The notes beneath the pieces were generated by a model. It searched no databases, was not told the DNA's origin, and saw nothing but the letters and a program-made list of their open reading frames with translations. DNA of 64,000 nt from Dolichospermum sp. FACHB-1091. GTDB taxonomy: Bacteria > Cyanobacteriota > Cyanobacteriia > Cyanobacteriales > Nostocaceae. Position 1 is the stretch's first letter. Every line of letters starts with the position of its first letter. Positions 25,784 through 34,057 of this stretch are shown here, piece after piece. The position numbers and the translations under genes were made by a program. Where the stretch lies: contig NZ_JACJSB010000009.1 of NCBI RefSeq assembly GCF_014697585.1, positions 62,001 to 126,000 on the forward strand, written 5' to 3'.

Positions 25784-26395
25784 ATGCAAAACTTAAAAAT
25801 GTTAATCAAAATCAAGAGTTCTCGCTTTTTCTTAGCTGTTGCCACTCTAACAGCATTTAATTTCATTGCCTTCATACCACATTTCCAACAGCCACCAGCC
25901 CACGCACAAAGTGGAGAAATTATAAAAACAGAAAGTAAACTTTTAATTTCTGCCAGTGCAAATACTAAATTTAAAACTTTTGTAGAAAAGCGGACTTATT
26001 CTATTGCTTATCCACAAAACTGGTTTGTTAGAAGAATATGGAGGAATTTAGCACACATCACTAACCGCAGAATTCCAGAAACAGGTGGTGATGGTATTCC
26101 TGATTATTTGATTAAAACAGATGTGCAAATTATTGAAGAAAATTTTCAAGCTTTTAGTAGAGAACTTTCTTCTTTTATAGAAGGCTCCAGAATAATTAAA
26201 AGAGAGAATGTAAGAATTGACGGTAAAAATGCTGTAAGATTATGGCTTACAGATAGTGAAAACGAAACATTACTGACTTTCCTGCCTTACAAACGAAATA
26301 AAACAGCTTACATGATAACTTTCTACATAAAAAATAATTCTCATCTTTTACCATTGATTGAAAGAATGCACTCATCTTTTAAATCATTAAATTGA
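25784..26395 (+). CDS. Secreted protein, possibly PsbP/DcrB-like
   Basis: The protein has 203 aa with a long hydrophobic signal region (cleavage probably after PAHAQ). The mature part begins with a strand pattern YSIAYPQNWFVRR and ends IERMHSSFKSLN, with LWLTDSENETLLTFLPY between. This order recalls the PsbP/DcrB-like fold, where a YP-x-x-W element opens the domain, but the match is weak. It starts 24 bp after the split gene and is the last intact member of the secreted cluster. Confidence 0.65.
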   Translation: MQNLKMLIKIKSSRFFLAVATLTAFNFIAFIPHFQQPPAHAQSGEIIKTESKLLISASANTKFKTFVEKRTYSIAYPQNWFVRRIWRNLAHITNRRIPETGGDGIPDYLIKTDVQIIEENFQAFSRELSSFIEGSRIIKRENVRIDGKNAVRLWLTDSENETLLTFLPYKRNKTAYMITFYIKNNSHLLPLIERMHSSFKSLN

Positions 26396-27292
26396 TAATC
26401 AAAATAGTCATTACTTGAATAATAAACTATCAACCAACTTAACAATATGCAAATAAAATTTTACCGATTAACAGTCATTTTATCAATTAGTTTTGCCAAT
26501 AGCCTAACATTATCACAGCCGAAGCTATGGCTTCGGTAAACTTAGCTAACACACGAAAAAATTTTGGGAACAAATTCGTGTAGCTATCAGTTGGAAGCTA
26601 ACGCTTATCTGGGAGTGAGCAAATAATATGATTCCCAAAACAATATGCTACAAGCAGTCATTCCCAACTCTAACGAAACCTTCCTCCAAAACGCTGTTGT
26701 TGAAAAATACAACTTCTCCAAACTAAACAAAACACGCATCCGGTTCAAGATTCAATTAAAGAAAACAACTAAAAGCAATGCTCCGAAATGGGCTGATGTT
26801 CTTGAAACGTCTCAAAATATTCCTAAGTGATATAAGTTTTTACTCTCAAATTCTTATTTTTGGTTATTCATATTTTTTGGTATTTTTATTTAATTCAGAT
26901 TCATTCTCTCATTTTTGCTCCTGAATTTATTGTCAACACCTTATTAATTTGAATTCGTTGGCAATCATTATATTACTGCCTATATTTATTACCAACTGAA
27001 CTATGTGTTTGTATTTAAACTATTCCTGCTACTTATTACACTCGTGCCTGTACTACACAATGAAGTGCGGAATGTGGGAATTAAAACTCAGATATCACCT
27101 GCTCCCTTTTCCCTTTTCCCTCTTCCCTAAATATGATATAATCCTATATCTGGAAGTTGATATGTGTTAAGATTAGCTATTCTAAGCTAGGATAAGACAG
27201 AAATGTAAGTGCAGACGGTTCTACGACTGCTCACTTATACACTCAATTTATGACAAAACCTTTACGGAGACTAGAACCAGGAACACATTAGC
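26396..27292. other. Intergenic region with gene remnants upstream of rpsA
   Basis: This 897-bp gap contains the decayed frame described separately (26447-26830) and then about 460 bp without a gene. A CCCTTTTCCCT polypyrimidine tract lies near 27103-27128. The rpsA promoter and leader should lie after about 27130. Confidence 0.5.
26447..26830 (+). pseudogene. Remnant of a secreted-protein gene
   Basis: ATG 26447 opens a signal-peptide-like start (MQIKFYRLTVILSIS) that ends after 30 codons at TAA 26537-26539, immediately after a perfect hairpin CCGAAGC-TATG-GCTTCGG (26519-26536). Further on, one frame reads CSYQLEANAYLGVSK, meets a TAA, and continues as MLQAVIPNSNETFLQ to a stop at 26830. 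The pieces look like one small exported protein broken by an inserted palindrome and nonsense changes. The reconstruction is tentative. Confidence 0.35.
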
Positions 27293-28318
27293 ATGGTCAA
27301 TCAGAATTTAACCGCTACAGAAATTGGATTTACTCTCGAAGATTTCGCTGCTCTACTTGATAAATACGACTATCACTTCAGCCCTGGTGATGTCGTAGCG
27401 GGTACAGTTTTCAGTATAGAGCCGCGCGGCGCTCTGATTGACATAGGTGCGAAAACCGCAGCATATATACCCATACAAGAAATGTCTATTAACCGGGTAG
27501 ATGCCCCGGAAGAAGTCTTACAATCAAACGAAACGCGGGAATTTTTCATCCTTACCGATGAAAATGAAGATGGTCAGCTCACCCTTTCAATTCGTCGGAT
27601 TGAGTATATGCGTGCTTGGGAACGGGTACGGCAGTTACAAGCAGAAGATGCTACTGTCCGTTCTGGCGTTTTCGCAACCAACCGTGGTGGTGCATTAGTG
27701 CGAATTGAAGGACTGCGCGGCTTTATCCCCGGTTCTCATATTAGCACTCGCAAACCCAAGGAAGATTTGGTAGGTGAAGAACTACCTTTGAAATTCCTAG
27801 AAGTAGATGAAGAGCGTAATCGCTTAGTTCTCTCCCATCGTCGGGCGCTAGTTGAGCGCAAGATGAACCGTTTAGAAGTTGGCGAAGTAGTCATTGGTAC
27901 TGTTCGCGGTATCAAACCTTATGGTGCTTTCATTGATATTGGTGGTGTAAGCGGACTACTACATATTTCTGAGATTTCCCAGGAGCATATTGACACTCCC
28001 CATAGCGTATTCAATGTCAATGATGAAGTTAAAGTTATGATCATTGACTTGGATGCCGAAAGGGGACGGATTTCACTGTCTACTAAACAGTTGGAACCCG
28101 AACCTGGTGACATGATCAAAAACCGTGATTTGGTTTATGACAAGGCTGAAGAAATGGCAGCTAAGTATCGGGAACAACTGCTTGCTAAACAGCAAGGTAT
28201 TACCACACCGGCAGAAGTAGCACCGCTGGAAGCCGGATCTGAAGAAACCATAGCTGAAGAAGTTGCAGTTGTGGAAGCCGTGGCTGAGGAAGAAATTCCC
28301 CCAGCGACTGAAGAATAA
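27293..28318 (+). CDS. rpsA: 30S ribosomal protein S1 (cyanobacterial short form)
   Basis: It binds mRNA and helps initiate translation on the 30S subunit. At 341 aa it has three S1/OB domains (about residues 30-100, 116-180 and 195-265), the third being the most typical (VGTVRGIKPYGAFIDIGGVSGLLHISEIS). Cyanobacterial and plastid S1 have three domains rather than the six of E. coli. The C-terminal tail is Glu-Ala rich. A G-C stem with T-run terminator follows at 28365. Confidence 0.95.
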   Translation: MVNQNLTATEIGFTLEDFAALLDKYDYHFSPGDVVAGTVFSIEPRGALIDIGAKTAAYIPIQEMSINRVDAPEEVLQSNETREFFILTDENEDGQLTLSIRRIEYMRAWERVRQLQAEDATVRSGVFATNRGGALVRIEGLRGFIPGSHISTRKPKEDLVGEELPLKFLEVDEERNRLVLSHRRALVERKMNRLEVGEVVIGTVRGIKPYGAFIDIGGVSGLLHISEISQEHIDTPHSVFNVNDEVKVMIIDLDAERGRISLSTKQLEPEPGDMIKNRDLVYDKAEEMAAKYREQLLAKQQGITTPAEVAPLEAGSEETIAEEVAVVEAVAEEEIPPATEE

Positions 28319-28364
28319 TAGATTTATAGTTATAAGTAATTATAACTGAGATCGTTGTATGATC

Positions 28365-28389
28365 AAGAGGGGACACCCCCCTTTTTTTT
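28365..28389 (+). terminator. Rho-independent terminator of rpsA
   Basis: AAGAGGGG and CCCCTTTT pair (with one G-U) around a short ACACC loop and continue directly into a run of T. This is a textbook intrinsic terminator 46 bp after the rpsA stop. Confidence 0.85.
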
Positions 28390-28417
28390 ACCTTGAATAT
28401 GACTAGGGTGAGATATT

Positions 28418-29164
28418 TTGGTAACTATTAAATGTCAAAACACGGCGTTTTCCCGTATTGAAGCAATTTTATTTGATAAAAACGGTACTTTAGAAGATTC
28501 TGAGGCATATTTAAGAACACTAGGACAAAAAGCAGCGAGGATGATAGACGCGCAAATTCCTGGTATTGGTGAACCATTGTTAATGGCTTTTGGTATTAAC
28601 GGTGATTTCTTAGATCCAGCGGGTTTAATATCAGTAGCGAGTCGTCGAGAAACAGAAATTGCAGCGGCGGCCTATATTGCGGAAACCGGGAGAGGATGGT
28701 TTGAGTCTTTAAAAATTGCCCGTCAAGCCATAGATGAGGCTGACCAATATGTTAGTAAAACTCCTTCACCTTTATTTGTGGGGAGTTTGGAGGTGTTAAA
28801 GTCTTTGTCAGTAGCAGGGTTAAAATTGGGTATTCTGTCAGCAGCAACCACTGAAGAGGTACGGACATTTGTAAGAACTCATCAGTTAAGTGATTATTTA
28901 CAGCTAGAAAAGGGTGTTGATGAGGGTCCTAGTAAACCAGATCCAATACTGTTTTTAGAAGCTTGTCAGGCTTTGGGGGTAGCACCAGAGGCGACTTTAA
29001 TGATAGGTGATTCTGTGGGTGATATGCAAATGGCGCGTGATGCTAAAGCTGCTGGCTGTATTGGTATTACTTGGATTGGTAAAGCAGATCATGTTCAAGG
29101 TGCAGATGTGGTAATTAATCAACTTGATCAAATTCAGGTGATTATGGATAAAGAGGATCTGTGA
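28418..29164 (+). CDS. HAD-superfamily hydrolase-like protein with altered motif I
   Basis: The protein has 248 aa. HAD motif I normally reads DxDGT; here it is FDKNGTLED, so the second Asp (general acid/base) is Asn. Motif II is GILSAAT, the motif III Lys is in GPSKPDP, and motif IV is MIGDSVGDMQMA with its acidic pair intact. The cap is helical (about residues 25-110), as in the phosphoglycolate phosphatase branch. The start is probably TTG 28418, with GGGTGAG before it, since no in-frame ATG precedes motif I. If the Asn is real, phosphatase activity may be lost or changed. It is convergent with the next small gene. Confidence 0.85.
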   Translation: MVTIKCQNTAFSRIEAILFDKNGTLEDSEAYLRTLGQKAARMIDAQIPGIGEPLLMAFGINGDFLDPAGLISVASRRETEIAAAAYIAETGRGWFESLKIARQAIDEADQYVSKTPSPLFVGSLEVLKSLSVAGLKLGILSAATTEEVRTFVRTHQLSDYLQLEKGVDEGPSKPDPILFLEACQALGVAPEATLMIGDSVGDMQMARDAKAAGCIGITWIGKADHVQGADVVINQLDQIQVIMDKEDL

Positions 29165-29237
29165 AAAGTTTTCGGCGAATATTATAATACTCCGCCGCCA
29201 GACTTTTATGGTTACACAATGCAAGCTATCACAAATC

Positions 29238-29447
29238 CTATTTAATCTCTGGTTTGTCAGGATTTATCAGGTTTTGGTTAAGTTTATCACCAAAAATCTT
29301 ATCATAGTTGGAGGCCACAGCTAAAAATGCTCCCGCTAAAATATATACAGGCAAAGGTATAGAAAAAGCTCGCAACCACTTAAAAAACTCTGCCGCAGCA
29401 AACAGTACAAAAAAGCATAGCAGCCAAACTCTCATGATTTTATCCAT
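29238..29447 (-). CDS. Small membrane protein, unknown
   Basis: The protein has 69 aa. Two hydrophobic segments (VWLLCFFVLFAAAEFFKWL, residues 7-25, and VYILAGAFLAVASN, about 34-47) suggest two membrane helices with a short polar C-terminus. A second ATG at residue 5 is possible. I think similar short proteins occur across cyanobacteria, but I cannot name a family. It lies convergent to the HAD gene and divergent from the Gld-type operon. Confidence 0.6.
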   Translation of the reverse strand: MDKIMRVWLLCFFVLFAAAEFFKWLRAFSIPLPVYILAGAFLAVASNYDKIFGDKLNQNLINPDKPEIK

Positions 29448-29575
29448 TCCATACTAGGTTATCTTGTTACTAATTTTAGATGAGGCATAAATCAATTAAA
29501 AATTAAAAATAACAGAAAACTCATCAATCTAAAATCTCAAATTTAGCTAAGATTGTTTAGGTATTATTATGATTT

Positions 29576-30577
29576 ATGCACATGATTGAAGTTGAGCATC
29601 TTAGTAAAACTTATGGTTCAACAACAGCAATTACTGATGTTACTTTTAGCGTTGAACCAGGGGAAATTTTAGGGTTTTTAGGTCCAAACGGTGCTGGTAA
29701 AACCACAACTATGCGAATTTTAGCCGGTTATTTACCTGCCAGCAGTGGGACAGCGAAAATTGACGGTTATGATGTCCATGATAATTCTTTGCTTGTGCGT
29801 CAGCGCATTGGCTACTTACCAGAGACACCACCCTTATATCCAGAAATGACGGTGGAAGGATTTTTACACTTTGTAGCCAGGATTAAAGGAGTTTCTGCGG
29901 GCGATCGCTCAACAAAAGTAACAGCAGCCATAAACAGATGTAACCTAGAGGAAAAGCGCCAAGTCATTATTCGTAAACTGTCGAAAGGTTATCGGCAAAG
30001 GGTTGGTATTGCCCAAGCGATCGTCCATGATCCTCCAGCTATTATTCTTGATGAACCTACAGTGGGACTTGATCCCCGGCAAATTACGGAAGTACGCAAC
30101 TTAATTAAAAGTTTAGCAGGAACACACACTATTATTCTCTCTACACATATTCTCCCAGAAGTGAGTATGACCTGTAACCGAGTTGCCATTATTAATCGCG
30201 GACAAATAGTGACAACTAATACCCCAGAAAATTTAATGACACAATTAACAGGTGGGGCAGGATATGAATTAGAAATTACAGGAGAAGCACCTTTAGCTAA
30301 ACAAATGTTACAAAATATATCTGGCGTGAGTTTAGTAGAATCAATGCCTACCCATCAACATTTGCTAGAAAATCATACTTATTTACGGGTAATATTACAG
30401 CCAGGAGAAGAACCAGGAAAAGAAATTGCTACTGCTTTAATTCGGGCTGGCTTTGGTTTATATGAAATGCGTCGTATTAGTGCAACACTAGAAGATGTTT
30501 TCTTAGAATTAACCACAACAGAAAAGAATTTACCCACAAATATAAACTCAGAAATCGAAGAAGGAGAAGCTGCATAA
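29576..30577 (+). CDS. ABC transporter ATPase, GldA/CcmA type
   Basis: This 333-aa cytoplasmic nucleotide-binding subunit has Walker A GPNGAGKTTT (about residues 38-47), signature LSKGYRQRVG, Walker B AIILDEPTVGLDP and the H-loop STHILPE. A C-terminal extension of about 110 residues follows the ATPase, as in GldA-like proteins. An in-frame ATG six bases downstream is an alternative start. The permease gene begins immediately after its stop, and the operon continues with a GldG-like and a DUF4340 protein. In Bacteroidetes the homologues support gliding; in cyanobacteria the exported substrate is unknown. Confidence 0.9.
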   Translation: MHMIEVEHLSKTYGSTTAITDVTFSVEPGEILGFLGPNGAGKTTTMRILAGYLPASSGTAKIDGYDVHDNSLLVRQRIGYLPETPPLYPEMTVEGFLHFVARIKGVSAGDRSTKVTAAINRCNLEEKRQVIIRKLSKGYRQRVGIAQAIVHDPPAIILDEPTVGLDPRQITEVRNLIKSLAGTHTIILSTHILPEVSMTCNRVAIINRGQIVTTNTPENLMTQLTGGAGYELEITGEAPLAKQMLQNISGVSLVESMPTHQHLLENHTYLRVILQPGEEPGKEIATALIRAGFGLYEMRRISATLEDVFLELTTTEKNLPTNINSEIEEGEAA

Positions 30578-31381
30578 ATGGGTATAGTCATCGCCAATAT
30601 TATTGCTATTTATCGTCGAGAACTACAGAGTTATTTTGTTTCTCCATTGGCCTATGGCATAGCTAGTGCATTTTGGTTTTTAGCGGGTTTATTTTTCGTC
30701 ATGATTTTATTAGGACCCGATGGAATTTTAGTCACAGTTTCTGCCTATGATTTACAAGGGCAACAATTTGCGCCAAAAATAGATGTTCCCTACGAATTTA
30801 GTAGAGCATTTTTAGATAGAATGGGATGGTTAATGTTATTTATCTTGCCTATTTTGTCCATGGGACTCTACGCCGAAGAACGCAAACGAGGAACTTTAGA
30901 ACTATTAGCCACATCACCAGTTACCAACTGGGCTGTAGCCGTAGGCAAATTATTAGGAGTATTAACATTTTTATTGACAATGATTTTACCTTTAATGGGA
31001 TTTGAAGCGATCGCTTTATCCAATTCCACTCCTCCCATATCACCCACAATTCCCTTACTGGGTCACTTAGGACTACTCTTACTAGCAGCAGCAATTTTAT
31101 CATTAGGAATGTTTATTTCCTCATTAACAGATAGTACAATTTTATCGGCAGTCCTCACCTTTGCCATAGTTATTTTGCTGCTATTTGTTGATTTAATTGC
31201 CAAAACCATTCCCGGTCAAATTGGTGAAGCAGTTAGTCATTTATCCCTCCTCAAACATTACAATACCCTGATTCAAGGAATTTTCGATACTAGCAGCTTG
31301 ATTTTATTTGCCAGTTACATTATCTTAGGTATTTTTCTCACAGCCCAATCAATTGATGCACTTCGCTTTCAACGTCAGTAA
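30578..31381 (+). CDS. ABC-2 type permease, GldF-like
   Basis: This 267-aa membrane subunit has about six helices. The N-terminal AIYRRELQSYFVSPLAYGI and the cytoplasmic loop MGLYAEERKRGTLELLATSPV are the ABC-2 permease hallmarks, where the latter contacts the ATPase. It starts at the base after the ATPase stop, so the two are coupled. A heptamer array follows its stop directly. Confidence 0.9.
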   Translation: MGIVIANIIAIYRRELQSYFVSPLAYGIASAFWFLAGLFFVMILLGPDGILVTVSAYDLQGQQFAPKIDVPYEFSRAFLDRMGWLMLFILPILSMGLYAEERKRGTLELLATSPVTNWAVAVGKLLGVLTFLLTMILPLMGFEAIALSNSTPPISPTIPLLGHLGLLLLAAAILSLGMFISSLTDSTILSAVLTFAIVILLLFVDLIAKTIPGQIGEAVSHLSLLKHYNTLIQGIFDTSSLILFASYIILGIFLTAQSIDALRFQRQ

Positions 31382-31383
31382 TT

Positions 31384-31418
31384 GTTAGTTGTCAGTTGTC
31401 AGTTGTCAGTTGTCCGTC
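31384..31418. repeat. STRR heptamer array after the GldF-like gene
   Basis: Five GTYAGTT-type heptamers (GTTAGTT, then three GTCAGTT, then GTCCGTC) begin 2 bp after the permease stop. Confidence 0.85.
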
Positions 31419-31450
31419 GTCGGTAGAAAAAATCTTCTCCTCTGCACCCC

Positions 31451-31485
31451 TGTTCTCTGTTCCCTGTTCCCTGTTCCCTGTTCTC
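31451..31485. repeat. STRR heptamer array before the GldG-like gene
   Basis: Five units of TGTTCCC/TGTTCTC fill the space from 46 to 12 bp before the next start codon, so the ribosome site region of the GldG-like gene is repeat-derived. Confidence 0.85.
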
Positions 31486-31496
31486 TACTATAAAAA

Positions 31497-33275
31497 ATGA
31501 ATAAAAACAAACTTTGGAAACTTATATTTTGGCTAGGACCATTCTTCATCACCGCTGGTTTAACCGTTCGTTTAACATCAGTAAATTCGGGAATAATCCC
31601 CTTGTCATTAATAATAATAGGTTTAGTTATTTGTGCCTTGTGGGTAGTACAAAGTAAATGGTGGCAAAAGCGTTCTACCCAATCTGCTACTAATGCCTTA
31701 ATCGCAACTTTGTCCGTATTAGTTATATTAGGATTAATTAACTTTTTAGGTATTCGCTACAACCTGCGTCTAGACTTAACAGATACTCAATTATTTACTT
31801 TAGCACCTCAATCAAGGGAATTAGTCAGTAATTTACCCGAAACAATGAAGGTTTGGTTATTTAGTAAAGAAAAAAATTACCAAGATCAGGAATTATTAGA
31901 TAACTATCATCGTCAAAGTAACAAGTTTAAATTTGAGTATGTTGATCCTGAATTAAAACCAGGACTAGCAGAAAGATTTGGTGTTAAAGATTATGGCGAA
32001 GTTTATCTAGAATTTCAAACAAAAAGACAATTAGTACAAATAATTAGTGAGGATGAACGACTATCAGAAATAAAATTAACTAACCGTTTACAACAAATGA
32101 TTAATCCTAAAACGGCTAAAGTTTACTTTCTTCAAGGACATAGTGAACACCCACTTTCCGGTAGTAAAGGGGCAATTTCTAAGGCAATACAGGGCTTAAT
32201 TGATAAAAACTTTACTATATCAACTTTGAATTTAGCAGAACGTCCTCAAGTTCCTGATGATGCTAATGTTGTAATTGTAGCTGGACCCCAAAAAGAATTA
32301 TTGACGGGAGAAGTTACAACCTTACAAAATTATCTTAATCGTGGTGGTAACTTATTATTGATGATTGATCCCAACACCAACCCGAAAATAGATACTCTTC
32401 TGAAAGAGTGGGGTGTGCGTTTAGATAATCGCTTGGCCATTGATAATTCTGGAGAAAGTTTGCAACTAGGACCGGCTACTATTTTGGTGACAGAATATGG
32501 ACAGCATCCTATTACTAAAGATTTTGCCAATAATATTTCTGTATATCCATTAACTCGTCCTCTGGAAATTGATCCTGTCTCTGGTGTTGAGTCTATGGTT
32601 TTATTAAAAACTAAACCCTATCCTAATAGTTGGGCAGAAAGTGATCAAAAAAGTGAAAAACTAGAGTTTAATGAAGATAAAGACTTAAAAGGACCGTTAA
32701 CTTTAGGAGTAGCATTAACTAGAAAGTTATCAAATCCAACTTCTATAAATTCTCCAAATCCAACTTCTATAAATTCCCCAAATCCAACTTCTATAAATTC
32801 CCCAAATCCAACTTCTATAAATTCCCCAAATCCAACTTCTATAAATTCCCCAAATCCAACTTCTATAAATTCCCCAAATCCAACTTCTATAAATTCCCCA
32901 AATCCAACTTCTATAAATTCCCCAAATCCAACTTCTATAAATTCCCCAAATCCAACTTCTATAAATTCTCCAAATCCAACTTCTATAAATTCCCCAACCA
33001 CTGCTAAAGAATCACGGTTAGTAGTATTTGGAAACTCAAATTTTGTCACTGATAGTCTATTTGAACAACAGTTAAATGGAGATGTGTTTTTAAACTCAGT
33101 TAGTTGGTTAAGTCAACAGGATGAAAAACTTCTGTCAATTCGTCCTAAAGAACCAAAAAATCGCCGGATTATTATATCAACTCTTCAGGCTGATGTTTTA
33201 ACAATATCCGCTATATTTGTATTACCATTATTTGGGTTGACAGTAGGTTTTCTCATTTGGTGGAAACGGAGATAA
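31497..33275 (+). CDS. GldG-like ABC-associated membrane protein with octapeptide repeat
   Basis: The protein has 592 aa. Three hydrophobic segments lie in the first 95 residues, a large periplasmic domain follows (NYRLDLTDTQLFTLAP-type opening, then GHSEHPL and NYLNRGGNLLLMIDPN, typical of GldG/DUF4350), and one C-terminal helix ends in WWKRR. Residues about 413-500 are eleven exact copies of NPTSINSP, inserted between the domain and the SRLVVFGNSNFVTDS segment. The rest of the protein looks normal for the family. It probably works with the adjoining ATPase, permease and DUF4340 protein in an export or surface complex. Confidence 0.85.
   Translation: MNKNKLWKLIFWLGPFFITAGLTVRLTSVNSGIIPLSLIIIGLVICALWVVQSKWWQKRSTQSATNALIATLSVLVILGLINFLGIRYNLRLDLTDTQLFTLAPQSRELVSNLPETMKVWLFSKEKNYQDQELLDNYHRQSNKFKFEYVDPELKPGLAERFGVKDYGEVYLEFQTKRQLVQIISEDERLSEIKLTNRLQQMINPKTAKVYFLQGHSEHPLSGSKGAISKAIQGLIDKNFTISTLNLAERPQVPDDANVVIVAGPQKELLTGEVTTLQNYLNRGGNLLLMIDPNTNPKIDTLLKEWGVRLDNRLAIDNSGESLQLGPATILVTEYGQHPITKDFANNISVYPLTRPLEIDPVSGVESMVLLKTKPYPNSWAESDQKSEKLEFNEDKDLKGPLTLGVALTRKLSNPTSINSPNPTSINSPNPTSINSPNPTSINSPNPTSINSPNPTSINSPNPTSINSPNPTSINSPNPTSINSPNPTSINSPNPTSINSPTTAKESRLVVFGNSNFVTDSLFEQQLNGDVFLNSVSWLSQQDEKLLSIRPKEPKNRRIIISTLQADVLTISAIFVLPLFGLTVGFLIWWKRR
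32733..32996 (+). repeat. In-frame 24-bp minisatellite, eleven units
   Basis: Eleven contiguous 24-bp units encode NPTSINSP. They are identical except for a TCT/TCC serine codon in units 1 and 10. The near-perfect identity, including third codon positions, points to very recent expansion by slippage or unequal exchange. Confidence 0.97.
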
Positions 33276-33370
33276 AAAATAAATTTGTAGTCCATAATGC
33301 TAAAATATGGCAAGAATTGGTTTTAATTTCTCAATAATGAAATAATTTTATTAATTAACTCTCACTCAAT

Positions 33371-33976
33371 ATGAAATTACCAAAAACGACTTTTATTTTA
33401 ATACTTTTAGCCCTGGGTTTAGGGAGTTTTGTCTACTTCTATGAAATTAAAGAAAAGAACCAGCAAACACAAATAAAAGCCCAAAAACAGAAAATTTTCT
33501 CTTTTAGCGCTAATGATGTCCAATCTTTAACAATTAAAATTAAAGATACAACATTACAACTAGAAAAAAGGAATACTTCTGAAAAACCCCAATGGGAAAT
33601 TAAATCTCCCATATTAGGATTAGCAAATGATGCAATTGTTTCTTACTTAATGAATTTATTAACTGATAGTAAAATTGAAAGAATAATATCAATTCTACCC
33701 ACTGAGTTACCAGAATTTGGTTTAGATAAACCTCTAGCGACTATTGACGTTAAACTTAAAAATCAAGAAAGCCATCAATTGATTTTAGGTAAAGCAGATT
33801 TTAATAATCAGTTCTTATATGCACAAACTGATCCTAATCAGAATCTAAACTTGTTATTAGTTTCCAAGGATTTTTTTAATGCAGTGAATCGAGATATATC
33901 TGAATGGAAACAAATAGAAGAAAAGACTAATATACAACCATTACCTAGCCTTCCTCAACCAACTCCCACGAAATAA
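33371..33976 (+). CDS. DUF4340 domain protein
   Basis: The protein has 201 aa with one N-terminal membrane segment (FILILLALGLGSFVYFY, about residues 7-23) and an outward domain. ANDVQSLTIKIKDTTLQLEK and GLDKPLATIDVKLKN match the DUF4340 pattern, usually found after GldG-type genes. It ends with a Pro-rich tail. The gene closes the four-gene ABC operon, 95 bp after the GldG-like gene. A truncated miniature element begins 13 bp beyond its stop. Confidence 0.8.
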   Translation: MKLPKTTFILILLALGLGSFVYFYEIKEKNQQTQIKAQKQKIFSFSANDVQSLTIKIKDTTLQLEKRNTSEKPQWEIKSPILGLANDAIVSYLMNLLTDSKIERIISILPTELPEFGLDKPLATIDVKLKNQESHQLILGKADFNNQFLYAQTDPNQNLNLLLVSKDFFNAVNRDISEWKQIEEKTNIQPLPSLPQPTPTK

Positions 33977-33989
33977 TAAAAATCTGCTA

Positions 33990-34056
33990 TAGCGGTTCTC
34001 GGTTGAGTGAGATACAAGAACCCCAACCCTCTCCCCGCAAGCGAGGAGGGGGCCTA
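33990..34056. mobile_element. Truncated miniature element, copy 4
   Basis: The left half matches copy 1 (TAGCGGTTCTCGGTTGAGT, then GATACAAGAACCCC) and includes the core hairpin, but the right arms are missing and the core has lost about 8 bp. It ends at the stop codon of the porin gene and lies between two convergent genes, where the hairpin may act as a terminator. Confidence 0.75.
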
Positions 34057-34057
34057 T

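Noticed and set aside
32733-32996. Possible CRISPR array
   Set aside because: The 24-bp units are contiguous without spacers, lie in frame inside a gene, and no cas genes are present.
32645-33049. Minus-strand frame encoding repeated EVGFGEFI
   Set aside because: It is the complement of the 24-bp minisatellite in the GldG-like gene; openness follows from the repeat period being a multiple of three.
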